Origin: Acinetobacter sp. UBA3106
GTDB lineage: Bacteria > Pseudomonadota > Gammaproteobacteria > Pseudomonadales > Moraxellaceae
Direction: 5' to 3'
NCBI GenBank assembly: GCA_002365595.1
Contig: DFAM01000021.1
Location: 1 to 46,935, forward strand
DNA length: 46,935 bases
In this document: in pieces, positions 17,027 to 25,783 of the stretch
Layout of the letters: the number at the start of each line of letters is the position of its first letter
How positions within the stretch are numbered: position 1 is the stretch's first letter
Translations under genes and position numbers: made by a program
Notes under the pieces: generated by a model
Database searches by the model: none
What the model saw: the letters and a program-made list of their open reading frames with translations, nothing else
Told to the model about the DNA's origin: nothing

Positions 17027-18742
17027 ATGAAACAAGAAACTGCACTCAAGCTTTTAAAAGCGGGCGAAAATGTCTTTTTAACAGGTTCGGCTGGTGCGGG
17101 GAAAACCTATACTCTTAATCAATACATCAATTATTTGAAAGCGCGTAAAGTACCGGTTGCCATTACTGCATCTACAGGGATTGCAGCAACGCATATGAAT
17201 GGCATGACCATTCATACCTGGGCGGGCATTGGAATTAAAGATTTTTTGGGCGACGCTGACCTGAAAAACATGAAAGAGCGCAAATACCTCAAAGAGCATT
17301 TAGAAAATGCCCAGGTATTGATTATTGATGAAATTTCCATGCTGCATGCCAAGCAGCTGAATCTGGTCAATCAAGTTTTAAAATATTTTAAAGAAAGTGA
17401 TGAAGCCTTTGGCGGCATTCAGGTCATTGTCGCAGGCGATTTTTTCCAGTTGCCGCCAGTGGGTAAAAACGACGAACGCAATCGCGATAAATTCTGCTTT
17501 ATGTCTGATGCCTGGGTCGAAGCAAAATTCCGGGTCTGTTATCTGACTGAACAGCATCGTCAAGGTAACGATTATTTAAACGACATTTTAAATGCCATTC
17601 GTAGCCAAAGTATTACGGCCCAACATCTTCAAGCGTTGGAACAAACCCGCCAGCAAGATGTAGGCGAAACCTTTACCCGTTTATATACCCACAATATGGA
17701 TGTGGATAGCATCAACTTTAAGCATCTGAATGCGATTGATGCTGAAAGCAAACAGTTTGACGCAATCTGTGATGGTAATGACAAGCTGATTGAAACCTTG
17801 AAATCTTCGGTGCGTGCGCCTGAAAACCTGACTTTAAAGAAAAATGCCAAAGTCATGTTTGTCAAAAATAACTTTGATATGGGTTACATTAACGGCAGTT
17901 TGGGCGAGGTCATTGGCTTTGAAGAAGATAATGAACATGGCATTTTACCGAAAGTAAAATTGACTGATGGTACGGTGTTGGTGGTGGAGCCTGAAACCTG
18001 GTCGGTAGATAATGATGCCGGTAAAACCATTGCCAGTTTTCAGCAAATTCCGTTACGTTTAGCTTGGGCGATTACCATTCATAAGTCACAAGGGATGACA
18101 CTGGAAGCGGCTGAAATTAATCTGGCAAATACTTTTGAAAAAGGTCAGGGCTATGTGGCGCTATCACGTTTAAAAGCTTTAGGTGGCTTGAAACTTTTAG
18201 GCATGAATACTCAGGCGCTGGAACTGGATAGTCTGGCGATCAAGGCCGATCGACGTTTTCAGGAATTGTCAGAAGAAGCGGAAAATCATTTTCAGCTGAT
18301 TGATTTAACGCCACAACATAAAGCATTTATCCGTCATTGTGGTGGTACCTTGAATGAAACAGAAATTCAGCGTAATGAAAAGAAAATAGCAAAAAGTGCT
18401 GGCAAAACCAATTATGCCACCGCCACACTGGATGAAACCCGTGAACTGTTTGAAGAAGGTTATGAAATTCAGGATATTGCTGTTGAGCGCGGTTTAACGC
18501 CTGCAACTATTATTAATCATTTGGCAAAATTGCATAAAGAGCAGGGTCTGGATATTTCAGTGGCTCATCCCGGCGATGAAGTGGTGGAGCAGGTACGTAA
18601 AATTTATAAACGCTTGATGAAACGAAAAAGTCCTGAAAACTTTAGTGAAGATGGTGCAATCAAGCTGAGACCGATTGTAGAAGCGACCAGTCCACGTATG
18701 GGATATGATCAGGTGCGTTTGGCGCTACTTTTTGTTGAATAA
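17027..18742 (+). CDS. PIF1-like superfamily 1B DNA helicase with C-terminal HTH domain
   Basis: The 571 residues carry SF1B helicase motifs in order: FLTGSAGAGKTYTL (Walker A), TASTGIAA, LIIDEISMLH (Walker B), GDFFQLPPV, LTEQHRQ and the late AITIHKSQGMTL with the conserved serine-glutamine. This is the PIF1/RecD2-like set for 5'-3' unwinding. The C-terminal region from about residue 460 (DETRELFEEGYEIQDIA, then LTPATIINHLAKL) is the helix-turn-helix domain found at the end of RecQ and PIF1-like helicases. Roles in replication-fork or G-quadruplex processing are known for the family. The gene is followed by a clear terminator. Confidence 0.88.
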   Translation: MKQETALKLLKAGENVFLTGSAGAGKTYTLNQYINYLKARKVPVAITASTGIAATHMNGMTIHTWAGIGIKDFLGDADLKNMKERKYLKEHLENAQVLIIDEISMLHAKQLNLVNQVLKYFKESDEAFGGIQVIVAGDFFQLPPVGKNDERNRDKFCFMSDAWVEAKFRVCYLTEQHRQGNDYLNDILNAIRSQSITAQHLQALEQTRQQDVGETFTRLYTHNMDVDSINFKHLNAIDAESKQFDAICDGNDKLIETLKSSVRAPENLTLKKNAKVMFVKNNFDMGYINGSLGEVIGFEEDNEHGILPKVKLTDGTVLVVEPETWSVDNDAGKTIASFQQIPLRLAWAITIHKSQGMTLEAAEINLANTFEKGQGYVALSRLKALGGLKLLGMNTQALELDSLAIKADRRFQELSEEAENHFQLIDLTPQHKAFIRHCGGTLNETEIQRNEKKIAKSAGKTNYATATLDETRELFEEGYEIQDIAVERGLTPATIINHLAKLHKEQGLDISVAHPGDEVVEQVRKIYKRLMKRKSPENFSEDGAIKLRPIVEATSPRMGYDQVRLALLFVE

Positions 18743-18760
18743 GCCTTAATAAGTTAATTA

Positions 18761-18790
18761 AAAAAGGACATCAATAGATGTCCTTTTTAT
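18761..18790 (+). terminator. Rho-independent terminator of the PIF1-like helicase gene
   Basis: Arms AAAAAGGACATC (18761-18772) and GATGTCCTTTTT (18777-18788) pair perfectly around AATA, with the T-run forming the end of the second arm. It lies about 20 bp after the stop codon. Confidence 0.85.
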
Positions 18791-19140
18791 TTTAAATTTT
18801 ACTGATAAATAAATGTTTAGAGCTTTACAAGCAAAGTTTTAAACTTTAAAAATGTTTTCAATTTGATATATGTCCCATTATAAGAAGAAATCTTTCTCTA
18901 GTATTAAGTTTGAGAAAAAAGATAAGTTTAATAGATGATGTGATGAGTGAGTCATTAGAGAAATAAGAATCTAAGGAACTTTAAATTGAATTTTAAAGTA
19001 GAATAAAAATTAATACTTTGCGTTGAAAAAAGAATTTGTTATGTTGTTTTGGAATAACAATAGTTTGGATCAGTTTTAAAGTTGAAAAAATAGGATGATT
19101 TTTTCATTAGCTTAAAATAAAAAAAATTAAAAGGAAATAT
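18791..19140. other. AT-rich intergenic stretch upstream of the YDY-repeat gene
   Basis: About 350 bp with very low GC and no credible open frame. It probably holds the promoter and a long leader for the gene at 19141; an AAGGAAATAT ribosome binding site ends it. I see no repeat or strong hairpin. Confidence 0.5.
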
Positions 19141-19503
19141 ATGAAACAGTATCAGAGAGCAGCTCTTGCTTTGGTGGTGGCCAAGCTGGAGTTTGGTAAT
19201 CATAAATCAAACATTTATGATTGCCATGAAAGTGCCTATCCTCAAATCAGCGGCAACGTAAATACGCATGAAGCAAAACTTTATGATTATCAGCGATCAG
19301 CAATTTTTGAGGGGCGACATACCGGGCGGGAATTTAATCTGTATGATTATGGTCATGCTGAATTTATCAGTTTAAAAAAGAAAGGCATAAAAAAATACGA
19401 AGGTTATCATTATGGTAACTCAAGTTATTATGAAATCACCATTTCCGGTTCGACCATAAGCCTGTATGACTTTAGCACAGAGCAATATTATAACTTTACC
19501 TGA
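19141..19503 (+). CDS. Small protein with repeated (N/K/S)xYDY motifs, unknown function
   Basis: A good AAGGA box lies before the ATG. The 120 residues are strongly aromatic: about 18 Tyr plus several Phe and His. Four spaced motifs stand out: SNIYDCHESAY, AKLYDYQRSAIF, FNLYDYGHAEFI and ISLYDFSTEQYY, each about 25-30 residues apart. These look like diverged copies of one beta-rich unit, so a small beta-solenoid or sheet protein is plausible. There is no signal peptide or membrane helix. I do not recognise a family. It stands alone between two gene-poor AT-rich stretches, which suggests an accessory gene. Confidence 0.6.
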   Translation: MKQYQRAALALVVAKLEFGNHKSNIYDCHESAYPQISGNVNTHEAKLYDYQRSAIFEGRHTGREFNLYDYGHAEFISLKKKGIKKYEGYHYGNSSYYEITISGSTISLYDFSTEQYYNFT

Positions 19504-19594
19504 TTGATCATAACTTTGATGACACATAATTAGCCTTTATAAAACAACTATCTTTGCTTTGCTATTTTTAAAATCGATAGCATGTTTCTATTGA

Positions 19595-19723
19595 TTATGC
19601 AGCTTCAGCTTTCAATTCTTTACCCACTTCCTTCGCCATTTTAACCAAAGCTATCGTCACCGTTTTAGTTTCAGTCCATTCTTGTATTTTCAAACCAAAG
19701 TCTGGAATTATTTCTAATTGTAC
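19595..19723 (-). pseudogene. Possible C-terminal remnant of a decayed minus-strand gene
   Basis: On the minus strand a 43-codon frame ends at a TAA (19597-19595) and reads IPDFGLKIQEWTETKTVTIA, then a Lys/Glu-rich helix ending KAEAA. It is preceded by a TGA in the same frame. Further upstream other frames give protein-like pieces (FLLGVGDF, AQAVAARNWPAQIDIGLS) separated by stops and frame changes, up to about 19950. The family is not recognised. It could also be chance. Confidence 0.3.
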
Positions 19724-20026
19724 GCATCAGAATGCTGTCATAAAATCAGAAATCGCCTACACCTAAAAGAAAGCCCTATATCAATTTGAGCTGGCCAATT
19801 GCGAGCTGCAACCGCTTGAGCTTTTATTAAAAATTTGGTTGGCGTGATTTCATCTTTTCAGTAGTTTTCTTACGCACACTTAAATGCACGTTTTCCTCTT
19901 ATATGTGGATGGCCCAAAATATGGGAAGTCATAGCCATGAGGTTGTCCTAAATGAAGATTATTTCGGTTGAAAACATCGTCAAATCAAACAAAACATGAA
20001 AAAAAATAATTAATTTAATGTTAAGA

Positions 20027-20039
20027 TGAGATAAATTCA
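20027..20039. promoter_or_regulatory. Candidate MetR-type operator upstream of metR
   Basis: TGAGATAAATTCA matches seven of the eight fixed bases of the published E. coli MetR consensus TGAA-N5-TTCA. It lies 85 bp before the regulator's ATG, where autoregulation would be expected. A 13-bp site of this kind can occur by chance in AT-rich DNA. Confidence 0.3.
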
Positions 20040-20123
20040 TTTACTAATCTATTTATTTCTCATCACCTAGGGCACAGATCGGTGGCTTGTGTGATTGGAT
20101 AACGATGTTTGTGGTCTTTGCTC

Positions 20124-21044
20124 ATGTTAGAAATTCGTCATCTCAAAACTTTAACTGCATTACGTGAACATGGTTCACTGGTGGCTGCAGCCAATGATCT
20201 TTGTTTAACACCATCTGCCATTTCTCATCAACTGAAAGAACTGGATCACTGGTATGGGGTAGAGGTGGTGAATCGTCGTAGTCGCCCGGTGACTTTTTCT
20301 AACGTGGGACAGCGTTTGCTCAAATTGGCTGATGATGTACTCCCACAGATCCAGATTACCCAATCCGATATTACCCGTATTGTGCATGGCCAGACGGGGC
20401 GTATCATTTTCTCGTCAGAATGTCATAGCTGTTTTGACTGGTTAATGCCGCTGCTCAATCAATATCGTCATTTGTATCCGGATGTAGACCTGGATTTTGC
20501 TTCAGGTTTTGAAGCCAATCCGCATGAACTGCTGCAAAATGCGGAATTTGACCTGTTGATTACCGCGGATCCTATTGCGTTAAAAGGCATCGAATATTTC
20601 CCGATTTTTGAATATGAATCCCGTCTGGTGTTATCCAATACCCATCCGCTGGTTCGTGCAGAACGTATTACCGTACAAGAGTTGGCTGAGGAAACCTTAA
20701 TTACTTATCCGGTGGATAAGCACCGTCTGGACATCATGGCGAAACTATTTATTCCGGCAAATATTCAACCGAAGCACGTACGCACCACAGATTTAACTCA
20801 AATGTTGATTCAGCTGGTGGCCAGTGGACGGGGGATTGCAGCACTTCCAGACTGGGTGGTGAATGAATATGAGCAAAAAGGTTGGGTCACTTCACGCCGT
20901 TTAGATTGTGTCTCTGTTACAGGTTTACGTCGTACTTTGTATGCCGGTTATCGTACAGAAGAAAAAGAGAAAAGTTACTTTGAAGGTTTCTTAAAGCAAT
21001 TGGCTAAATTTTCGCAAAAGCGTAATCAGTATTATTCTGCTTAA
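20124..21044 (+). CDS. metR: LysR-family transcriptional regulator, MetR type
   Basis: The 306-residue protein has an N-terminal winged helix-turn-helix (HLKTLTALREHGSLVAAA, then SAISHQLKELD) and a LysR effector domain. It resembles E. coli MetR at diagnostic places: SECHSCFDWLMP, the SGFEANP segment, ETLITYPV, DKHRLDI and RGIAALPDWVV. MetR with homocysteine activates methionine-synthesis genes such as metE and metH. The ATG at 20124 gives the family start MLEIRHLKTL; the TTG at 20109 would add five unusual residues. No methionine gene is beside it, so it would act on distant targets. The next gene is an MFS transporter 170 bp away on the same strand. Confidence 0.85.
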   Translation: MLEIRHLKTLTALREHGSLVAAANDLCLTPSAISHQLKELDHWYGVEVVNRRSRPVTFSNVGQRLLKLADDVLPQIQITQSDITRIVHGQTGRIIFSSECHSCFDWLMPLLNQYRHLYPDVDLDFASGFEANPHELLQNAEFDLLITADPIALKGIEYFPIFEYESRLVLSNTHPLVRAERITVQELAEETLITYPVDKHRLDIMAKLFIPANIQPKHVRTTDLTQMLIQLVASGRGIAALPDWVVNEYEQKGWVTSRRLDCVSVTGLRRTLYAGYRTEEKEKSYFEGFLKQLAKFSQKRNQYYSA

Positions 21045-21212
21045 AAAGGATGTGCTGAATTTTCCACAAGTTCACAGTTTTAGACGGAATTTTTTCATGA
21101 CCTGAGTCAATATAGATTGATTGTTCTCAGCTCTTATCTTATCTAAATCAACGATAAATAATCGTTTTTATTCTTGCTAGGCTAGCGCTGGAATCGCCGA
21201 AGGAGAAGGGTT

Positions 21213-22388
21213 GTGAGTTCCGCGCATTGGCTTAGCAAAGATTTATGGATTATTGCAGCAGGATTTGTCGCTGCCATGCATGTCGGCAAGTTGCCACCTG
21301 CGGTTCCTGTCCTGCAAGCCGAGTTAGGTATCAGTCTGGTGCAAGCCGGTTTTTTATTGTCCGTGGTTCAAGTTGCAGGCATGTGTATGGCACTCGTGCT
21401 GGGCAGTTATACCGCTAAAATTGGCTTAAAATGCTGTGTACTATTGGGCTTGAGCTTACTCGCATTCGCCAGTTTCACTGGTGGTTTTGTGCAGGCATTC
21501 CCGGGCTTGTTGGCACTGCGTGTGGTTGAAGGTTTCGGATTTTTACTGATTACCTTAAGTGGTCCTGCTTTTATCCGCCAATTGGTTCCGGTCGAGCAGT
21601 TACAAGCCAAGATGGGGCTGTGGAGCGCCTACATGGGAGCGGGAATGGGAATAGGCTTGCTGTGTACGCCATTCCTGATCAATAGTATGGGCTGGCACGG
21701 GGTTTGGATGTGTTTCGGAGGATTATCACTTGCTTTGGCAGCTGTGATTTACAGGGTTATTCCCGCAGTGCAGACCCATACTCAGTCGGTTGCAGTTTTT
21801 GATTTAATTAAACTGACTTTGAAACATCCTCCAGCCTGGATTTTGGCCGCCATTTTTGGTGTATATGCCGGACAATGGTTGAGTCTGGTGGGATTTTTGC
21901 CCAGCATTTATCAGCAATATCATATTCCTTTAGCCGTGGCAGGAGCCTTAACGGCAATTGTAGCGATAGCCAATGCTGTTGGCACCTATGTATGTGGCTT
22001 ACTGTTACATCGTGGTTTTCGGCCTCAAACTTTAGTCCAAACCGGTTTTACCACTTTAATGGTCTGTGCCCTGAGTTTTTATCTGTTACGCGAATTCTTG
22101 CCCTTTATTTTGCAATTTATATTGGTTTTGAGCTTTTCATTATTTGGTGGTTTAGTCGCAGCGGTCGTGTTTTCTCAGGTATTAAATTTTTCCGCAAAGC
22201 CCATTGCCATTACCACTACAATCGGGCTAGTCCTGCAATTTTCGGCCACCTCGCAATTTCTATTGCCACCTTTGATTGCCTCAATTGTACTGGCTACAGG
22301 TGGATGGATTTGTGTAGGAATTTTAATGGCCAGCCTGTCGCTGATTGGTATGCTTTTAACCAGAATTTTATTTCAAAAAGCTGAATAA
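21213..22388 (+). CDS. Major facilitator superfamily transporter (CynX/NimT-like)
   Basis: This 391-residue protein is almost wholly hydrophobic with about 12 predicted membrane helices in two halves joined by a loop near residue 190. An MFS-like pattern is visible after the second helix (LGSYTAKIGLKCCVLLG) and in helix 4-5 (RVVEGFGFLLITLSGPAFIR). The start is GTG 21213, with GGAGAAGG just upstream. The halves and length suit a CynX- or NimT-type antiporter or efflux permease; the substrate is unknown. It may be controlled by its neighbour MetR-type regulator, but nothing shows this directly. Confidence 0.82.
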   Translation: MSSAHWLSKDLWIIAAGFVAAMHVGKLPPAVPVLQAELGISLVQAGFLLSVVQVAGMCMALVLGSYTAKIGLKCCVLLGLSLLAFASFTGGFVQAFPGLLALRVVEGFGFLLITLSGPAFIRQLVPVEQLQAKMGLWSAYMGAGMGIGLLCTPFLINSMGWHGVWMCFGGLSLALAAVIYRVIPAVQTHTQSVAVFDLIKLTLKHPPAWILAAIFGVYAGQWLSLVGFLPSIYQQYHIPLAVAGALTAIVAIANAVGTYVCGLLLHRGFRPQTLVQTGFTTLMVCALSFYLLREFLPFILQFILVLSFSLFGGLVAAVVFSQVLNFSAKPIAITTTIGLVLQFSATSQFLLPPLIASIVLATGGWICVGILMASLSLIGMLLTRILFQKAE

Positions 22389-22400
22389 ATCGTGCAGATC

Positions 22401-22429
22401 AAGCCTGCCAAGCACCAGTTGTCAGGCTT
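22401..22429. terminator. Weak hairpin between MFS gene and DUF441 gene
   Basis: AAGCCTG (22401-22407) and CAGGCTT (22423-22429) pair, extended by TG/CA mismatches. It lies between convergent stop codons, but no good T-run follows, so its terminator role is uncertain. Confidence 0.35.
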
Positions 22430-22441
22430 AAGATTAAAAAT

Positions 22442-22894
22442 TCAAGAATGACCGATAAACAAAGTCAATATTCCAGCAGCGATCAAAGGACCGACAGGAA
22501 CGCCACGTAAGACAGCAACACCTGCAACCGTTCCAATCAGCAATCCTGCGACCACATCCGGTTGATTGCTCATCAGTTTAACTCCGCGTCCACCCAGCCA
22601 TGCGACCAGTATGCCAATCGCAATGGCAAGTAAGGATTTCCAGCTCATAAAGGATTTTAAAATGGCATCGCCAGGAATGTTGCCACTAGCAATCGGCGTG
22701 AGAACGCCAATAGTTAAAATAATAATGCCAATATTTAAACCATGCTGTTGTAGGTAAGGAAAATATTCACTCAGCGGAGTTATGCGAAAAACAATTAAAA
22801 CTCCAGCGGCAATCGTGACTGCACTATTATGACTAAAGATACCGCAGGCTAATAACGCCAGCAGGACAATCAGGTTTAAATCTAGATGGGACAT
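22442..22894 (-). CDS. DUF441 family inner-membrane protein (YeaL-like)
   Basis: The 150-residue protein has four to five hydrophobic helices and matches DUF441/YeaL in length and landmarks: LDLNLIVLLALLACGI at the start, the central IGVLTPIASGNI, WLGGRGVKLM and the ending VAVLRGVPVGPLIAAGIL. It is an integral inner-membrane protein of unknown function, widespread in Gammaproteobacteria. It is transcribed convergently with the MFS gene and divergently from rsuA. Confidence 0.85.
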   Translation of the reverse strand: MSHLDLNLIVLLALLACGIFSHNSAVTIAAGVLIVFRITPLSEYFPYLQQHGLNIGIIILTIGVLTPIASGNIPGDAILKSFMSWKSLLAIAIGILVAWLGGRGVKLMSNQPDVVAGLLIGTVAGVAVLRGVPVGPLIAAGILTLFIGHS

Positions 22895-23034
22895 TATTCA
22901 CAGGGAGAGGATTAACAATAATCACTATTGTATAAGGTTTTGAGCTCAGATTGATCTAAAAGCAAAGTGAACAATAAAATTAGTCTGCATTTCGGTATAG
23001 AATGCGCATTTCGTGATAGTAAAAGGGTTGATCT

Positions 23035-23745
23035 ATGTTGTTGGAAAAAATGTTGCAATCGCAGGGTTTTGGTTCGCGTAAACATTGCCAGCAGCTGATT
23101 AAAAATGGTGCTGTAATCATTCAGGATGAGGTCATCACCAACCCGAAGCATAAACTGGATTTAAATGGACTTCATTTTTCCGTCTATGGCGAAACTTTTG
23201 AATATCGGGAGAAAGTTTATATCGCCTTAAACAAGCCGCAAGGTTATGAGTGTTCACATCAGGCCACTCATCATTTTAGTGTGTTTGATTTATTTGATGA
23301 TGTGTTGATGAACCGGGGCCTACAATGTGTTGGCCGTCTGGATCAGGACACCAGCGGGCTATTATTGTTGACAGATGACGGACAGTTTCTGCAAGCGCTA
23401 ACGCATCCTAAAAAACATGTGGCCAAAGTCTATCGCATGCACACAGCTGATCCTGTGACAGCAGAGCAAATTCAGCAGTTAGAGCAGGGTGTGGAATTGC
23501 GTAATGAATCAGGTATTTTTGCAGCCACAGATATCGTATTGCTATCAGAAAATGAATTACAGTTTGCTATTCATCAGGGTGTCTATCATCAGGTGAAGCG
23601 AATGCTGGCTGCAGTGGGCAATAAAGTTGAACGATTGCATCGTCAGCAAATTGGGGCTTTGACGCTGGACAATTTACAGCAGGGGCAATGGATTTATCTT
23701 AACGCAGCAGAAGTAGAATTAGCTAAGACTCGAATGACGCTTTAA
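23035..23745 (+). CDS. rsuA: 16S rRNA pseudouridine(516) synthase, RsuA family
   Basis: The 236 residues start with an S4 RNA-binding domain (LLEKMLQSQGFGSRKHCQQLI) and continue with the RsuA/RluB-type catalytic domain. The catalytic aspartate is in VGRLDQDTSGLLLLTDDG, and the later motif QGVYHQVKRMLAAVGNKV is typical of RsuA. It isomerises a single uridine, U516 in 16S rRNA for RsuA proper. Length and S4 domain favour RsuA over RluE. An AGGG lies 7 bases before the ATG. Confidence 0.85.
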   Translation: MLLEKMLQSQGFGSRKHCQQLIKNGAVIIQDEVITNPKHKLDLNGLHFSVYGETFEYREKVYIALNKPQGYECSHQATHHFSVFDLFDDVLMNRGLQCVGRLDQDTSGLLLLTDDGQFLQALTHPKKHVAKVYRMHTADPVTAEQIQQLEQGVELRNESGIFAATDIVLLSENELQFAIHQGVYHQVKRMLAAVGNKVERLHRQQIGALTLDNLQQGQWIYLNAAEVELAKTRMTL

Positions 23746-23748
23746 TCG

Positions 23749-24192
23749 TTATCTGAGGAAGCAATGATAGGTTTGGAATTCGGTATCTTTGACAAAGCCC
23801 ATTTGCTCATAAAGCTGATGGGAGTGATAATTATTTTTTTGTGTCTGTAAGCTAATGCGTTGCGCATTTTCATGACGTGCAAATAAAATCGCGGTATCTA
23901 TGAGCTGTTTGGCAGAACCCTGGCGACGATAAGCTGGGGTGACGTACACGTCATCCAGAATATAATAGATAGAACAGGCCACTGAAGAAAAACCTAAATA
24001 CAGCAAAATAAAACCGGTGAAAACATCATCTTTCACATGAATAAAAATAACGCTTTCCTGATTTTCAAAACGTTGTTTTAAGAATTGATAAGATAAATCC
24101 AGATTAGAAGAAGCACCATAAAATTGGCGATATTCATCAAATAAAACGGCAAGGGGATGTAAATCTTCTAAAGTTGCGCGTCTTACGATCAT
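23749..24192 (-). CDS. GNAT family N-acetyltransferase
   Basis: From the ATG at 24192, which has GGAG 6 bases upstream, the product is 147 residues; an ATG at 24204 is also in frame. The GNAT core is clear: IYYILDDVYVTPAYRRQGSA forms strand 4 and the acetyl-CoA pyrophosphate loop (RRQGSA), and LYEQMGFVKD is the C-terminal motif B. Substrate unknown. Its stop is 3 bp from the convergent rsuA stop, so no independent terminator separates them. Confidence 0.82.
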   Translation of the reverse strand: MIVRRATLEDLHPLAVLFDEYRQFYGASSNLDLSYQFLKQRFENQESVIFIHVKDDVFTGFILLYLGFSSVACSIYYILDDVYVTPAYRRQGSAKQLIDTAILFARHENAQRISLQTQKNNYHSHQLYEQMGFVKDTEFQTYHCFLR

Positions 24193-24284
24193 ACGATACT
24201 CCATGCCTTTTTATTGTCTTTGCATGAAGCATACCTAAGTTTATTTAAGATTTTTTCAAAATTTTGTTTGTAAATGCAACACTG

Positions 24285-24620
24285 TTAAGTTTTGTCACTT
24301 TCGCCCAAAATGGCATTCAGCTCTTCAAACAAGTCCAAATGATCATCGTCTAGAGCAAATTCCTGATCAAAATTCATGGCTTGATCTACTGGCAAATTCA
24401 AATCTGTTTGCTGTTGTTTTAATTTACGGATTTTATTCAGTTGGTCAAGGTTAATATTTTGATTTTCAATAGAAAATGGAATAGATTTTGTTAAAACAAC
24501 TTGTTTGAAAAACAGTCGAACTGCTTGTGCTGGGGTAATGCCCAATTGTTTAAACACTGCAAAAGCATGTTTCTTTTCTTGGGAATCAAGTCGTATTTGA
24601 TAAACTTCGGTTTTTCTCAT
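24285..24620 (-). CDS. RelB/DinJ-family antitoxin without adjacent toxin
   Basis: The 111-residue protein opens with the ribbon-helix-helix segment EVYQIRLDSQEKKHAFAVFK and continues with LGITPAQAVRLFFKQVV, the DNA-binding fold of RelB/DinJ antitoxins. The C-terminal half is acidic and probably disordered (ALDDDHLDLFEELNAI), as in toxin-wrapping tails. Toxin genes of this class (RelE/YafQ) normally follow within a few bases, but downstream on the minus strand there is only about 90 bp before the GNAT gene. So it is an orphan: either a relic, a regulator recruited for another role, or a partner of a toxin elsewhere. No clear binding site precedes the ATG. Confidence 0.7.
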   Translation of the reverse strand: MRKTEVYQIRLDSQEKKHAFAVFKQLGITPAQAVRLFFKQVVLTKSIPFSIENQNINLDQLNKIRKLKQQQTDLNLPVDQAMNFDQEFALDDDHLDLFEELNAILGESDKT

Positions 24621-24735
24621 GATTTTTTAAATACGTCTAATTACTTAACTTTTCAGCATTTATTTTAATCAAATTGAGTGTAATTTCAATATTCATACAC
24701 TCTATTTACCAAAATATTTTGTAATGACAAGCATA

Positions 24736-25641
24736 TTACAATGTCAGGTCGAAATGAGATGAAAATCTCATCGGGTGTCTGCTAACCGGATCAGTAAATG
24801 CAATATGCTTGGCTAATAGTTGTAGTGGTGCAGAAAAATCATCTTCCCTTTTATGTTGTACCACGGGGTAAAAGGGATCATTTTTAATGGCAATGCCCAG
24901 ACTGTTTAAATGCACTCGCAGTTGATGCTGCTTGCCGGTGGTTGGTCTCAGCTCATATTTTGCCCATACGGCATCATGTTCAAGTAAATCAATTTCTGTT
25001 TCACTATTTACCTCTCCATCAACCACTTGCATGGTATAGAACGGATGTCCTTTTTCCATTCGACAACGTGTATAGCAAGGAAATGTTAAATCGGCATGAA
25101 ATGGCGCAATAGCGTGATAGGTTTTTTTGACCTCACGTTTGGCAAACATCTCCTGATAAACTGCCCGTGTACAAACCTGTTTAGAAAATAGAACCACGCC
25201 AGCAGTTTCGCGGTCGAGTCGATGAATTGGTGTTAAACTTTCATTTCCGGTCTGTTTTTTTAATCGCACCAGCAGTGTTTCTTGCACATATTGACCGGTC
25301 GGGCTGATGGTTAAAAAATGTGGTTTGTCGATGACCAGCAAATGTTCATTTTCAAACAAAACTTCATGTTCAAAAGGAACCGGTATTTCATGGGCCAAAA
25401 ATCGGTAATAGAACACATGACTATTTTCAATATAGGCCGCATCAGCCGTTAAGACATTGCCCGATGCATCATAAATTAAACCATCCGCAAAACGTTGTTG
25501 CCATTCAGCAGCTTCAATATGCGGAAATTGCTGACACAGATATTGATAGACACTGTTCGATGTAGGCGCGGTTTTGGGCAAAAAAACTTTACTTGCGCTT
25601 ACGCCATCAATCATGGGCGGAATAAATTCAGTGCTGGTCAT
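24736..25641 (-). CDS. RluA-family RNA pseudouridine synthase
   Basis: The 301-residue protein has the RluA-family catalytic block IHRLDRETAGVVLFSK, with the catalytic Asp after Arg-Leu, preceded by LLVIDKPHFLTISPTG and followed by RPTTGKQHQLRVHLNSLGI. An S4-like segment (SVYQYLCQQFPHIEAAEWQQ) precedes it. It converts uridine to pseudouridine in rRNA or tRNA; the subfamily resembles the RluA-type enzymes with unassigned targets common in Moraxellaceae and Pseudomonas. Divergent from tsaE, with about 140 bp between. Confidence 0.85.
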   Translation of the reverse strand: MTSTEFIPPMIDGVSASKVFLPKTAPTSNSVYQYLCQQFPHIEAAEWQQRFADGLIYDASGNVLTADAAYIENSHVFYYRFLAHEIPVPFEHEVLFENEHLLVIDKPHFLTISPTGQYVQETLLVRLKKQTGNESLTPIHRLDRETAGVVLFSKQVCTRAVYQEMFAKREVKKTYHAIAPFHADLTFPCYTRCRMEKGHPFYTMQVVDGEVNSETEIDLLEHDAVWAKYELRPTTGKQHQLRVHLNSLGIAIKNDPFYPVVQHKREDDFSAPLQLLAKHIAFTDPVSRHPMRFSSHFDLTL

Positions 25642-25783
25642 GTGCTTTGTCGTCGATCAATCTGTTGTGCATGGAAATCAATGCGATTTAAAATGAAATG
25701 TAGTAAAAGTTACACATTTAGAAGGGTGAGCATGGGCAATAAAGCGGTGCGATGCTATCATAATTGTTCTTTGGAATCATGTC

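Larger units (their letters stand above)
19504..20123. other. Gene-poor stretch with coding remnants, ending in the metR promoter region
   Basis: About 620 bp without an intact gene. The part at 19595-19950 reads like decayed coding DNA on the minus strand, described separately. The last 120 bp before metR are AT-rich and hold a possible MetR-type site. Confidence 0.5.
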
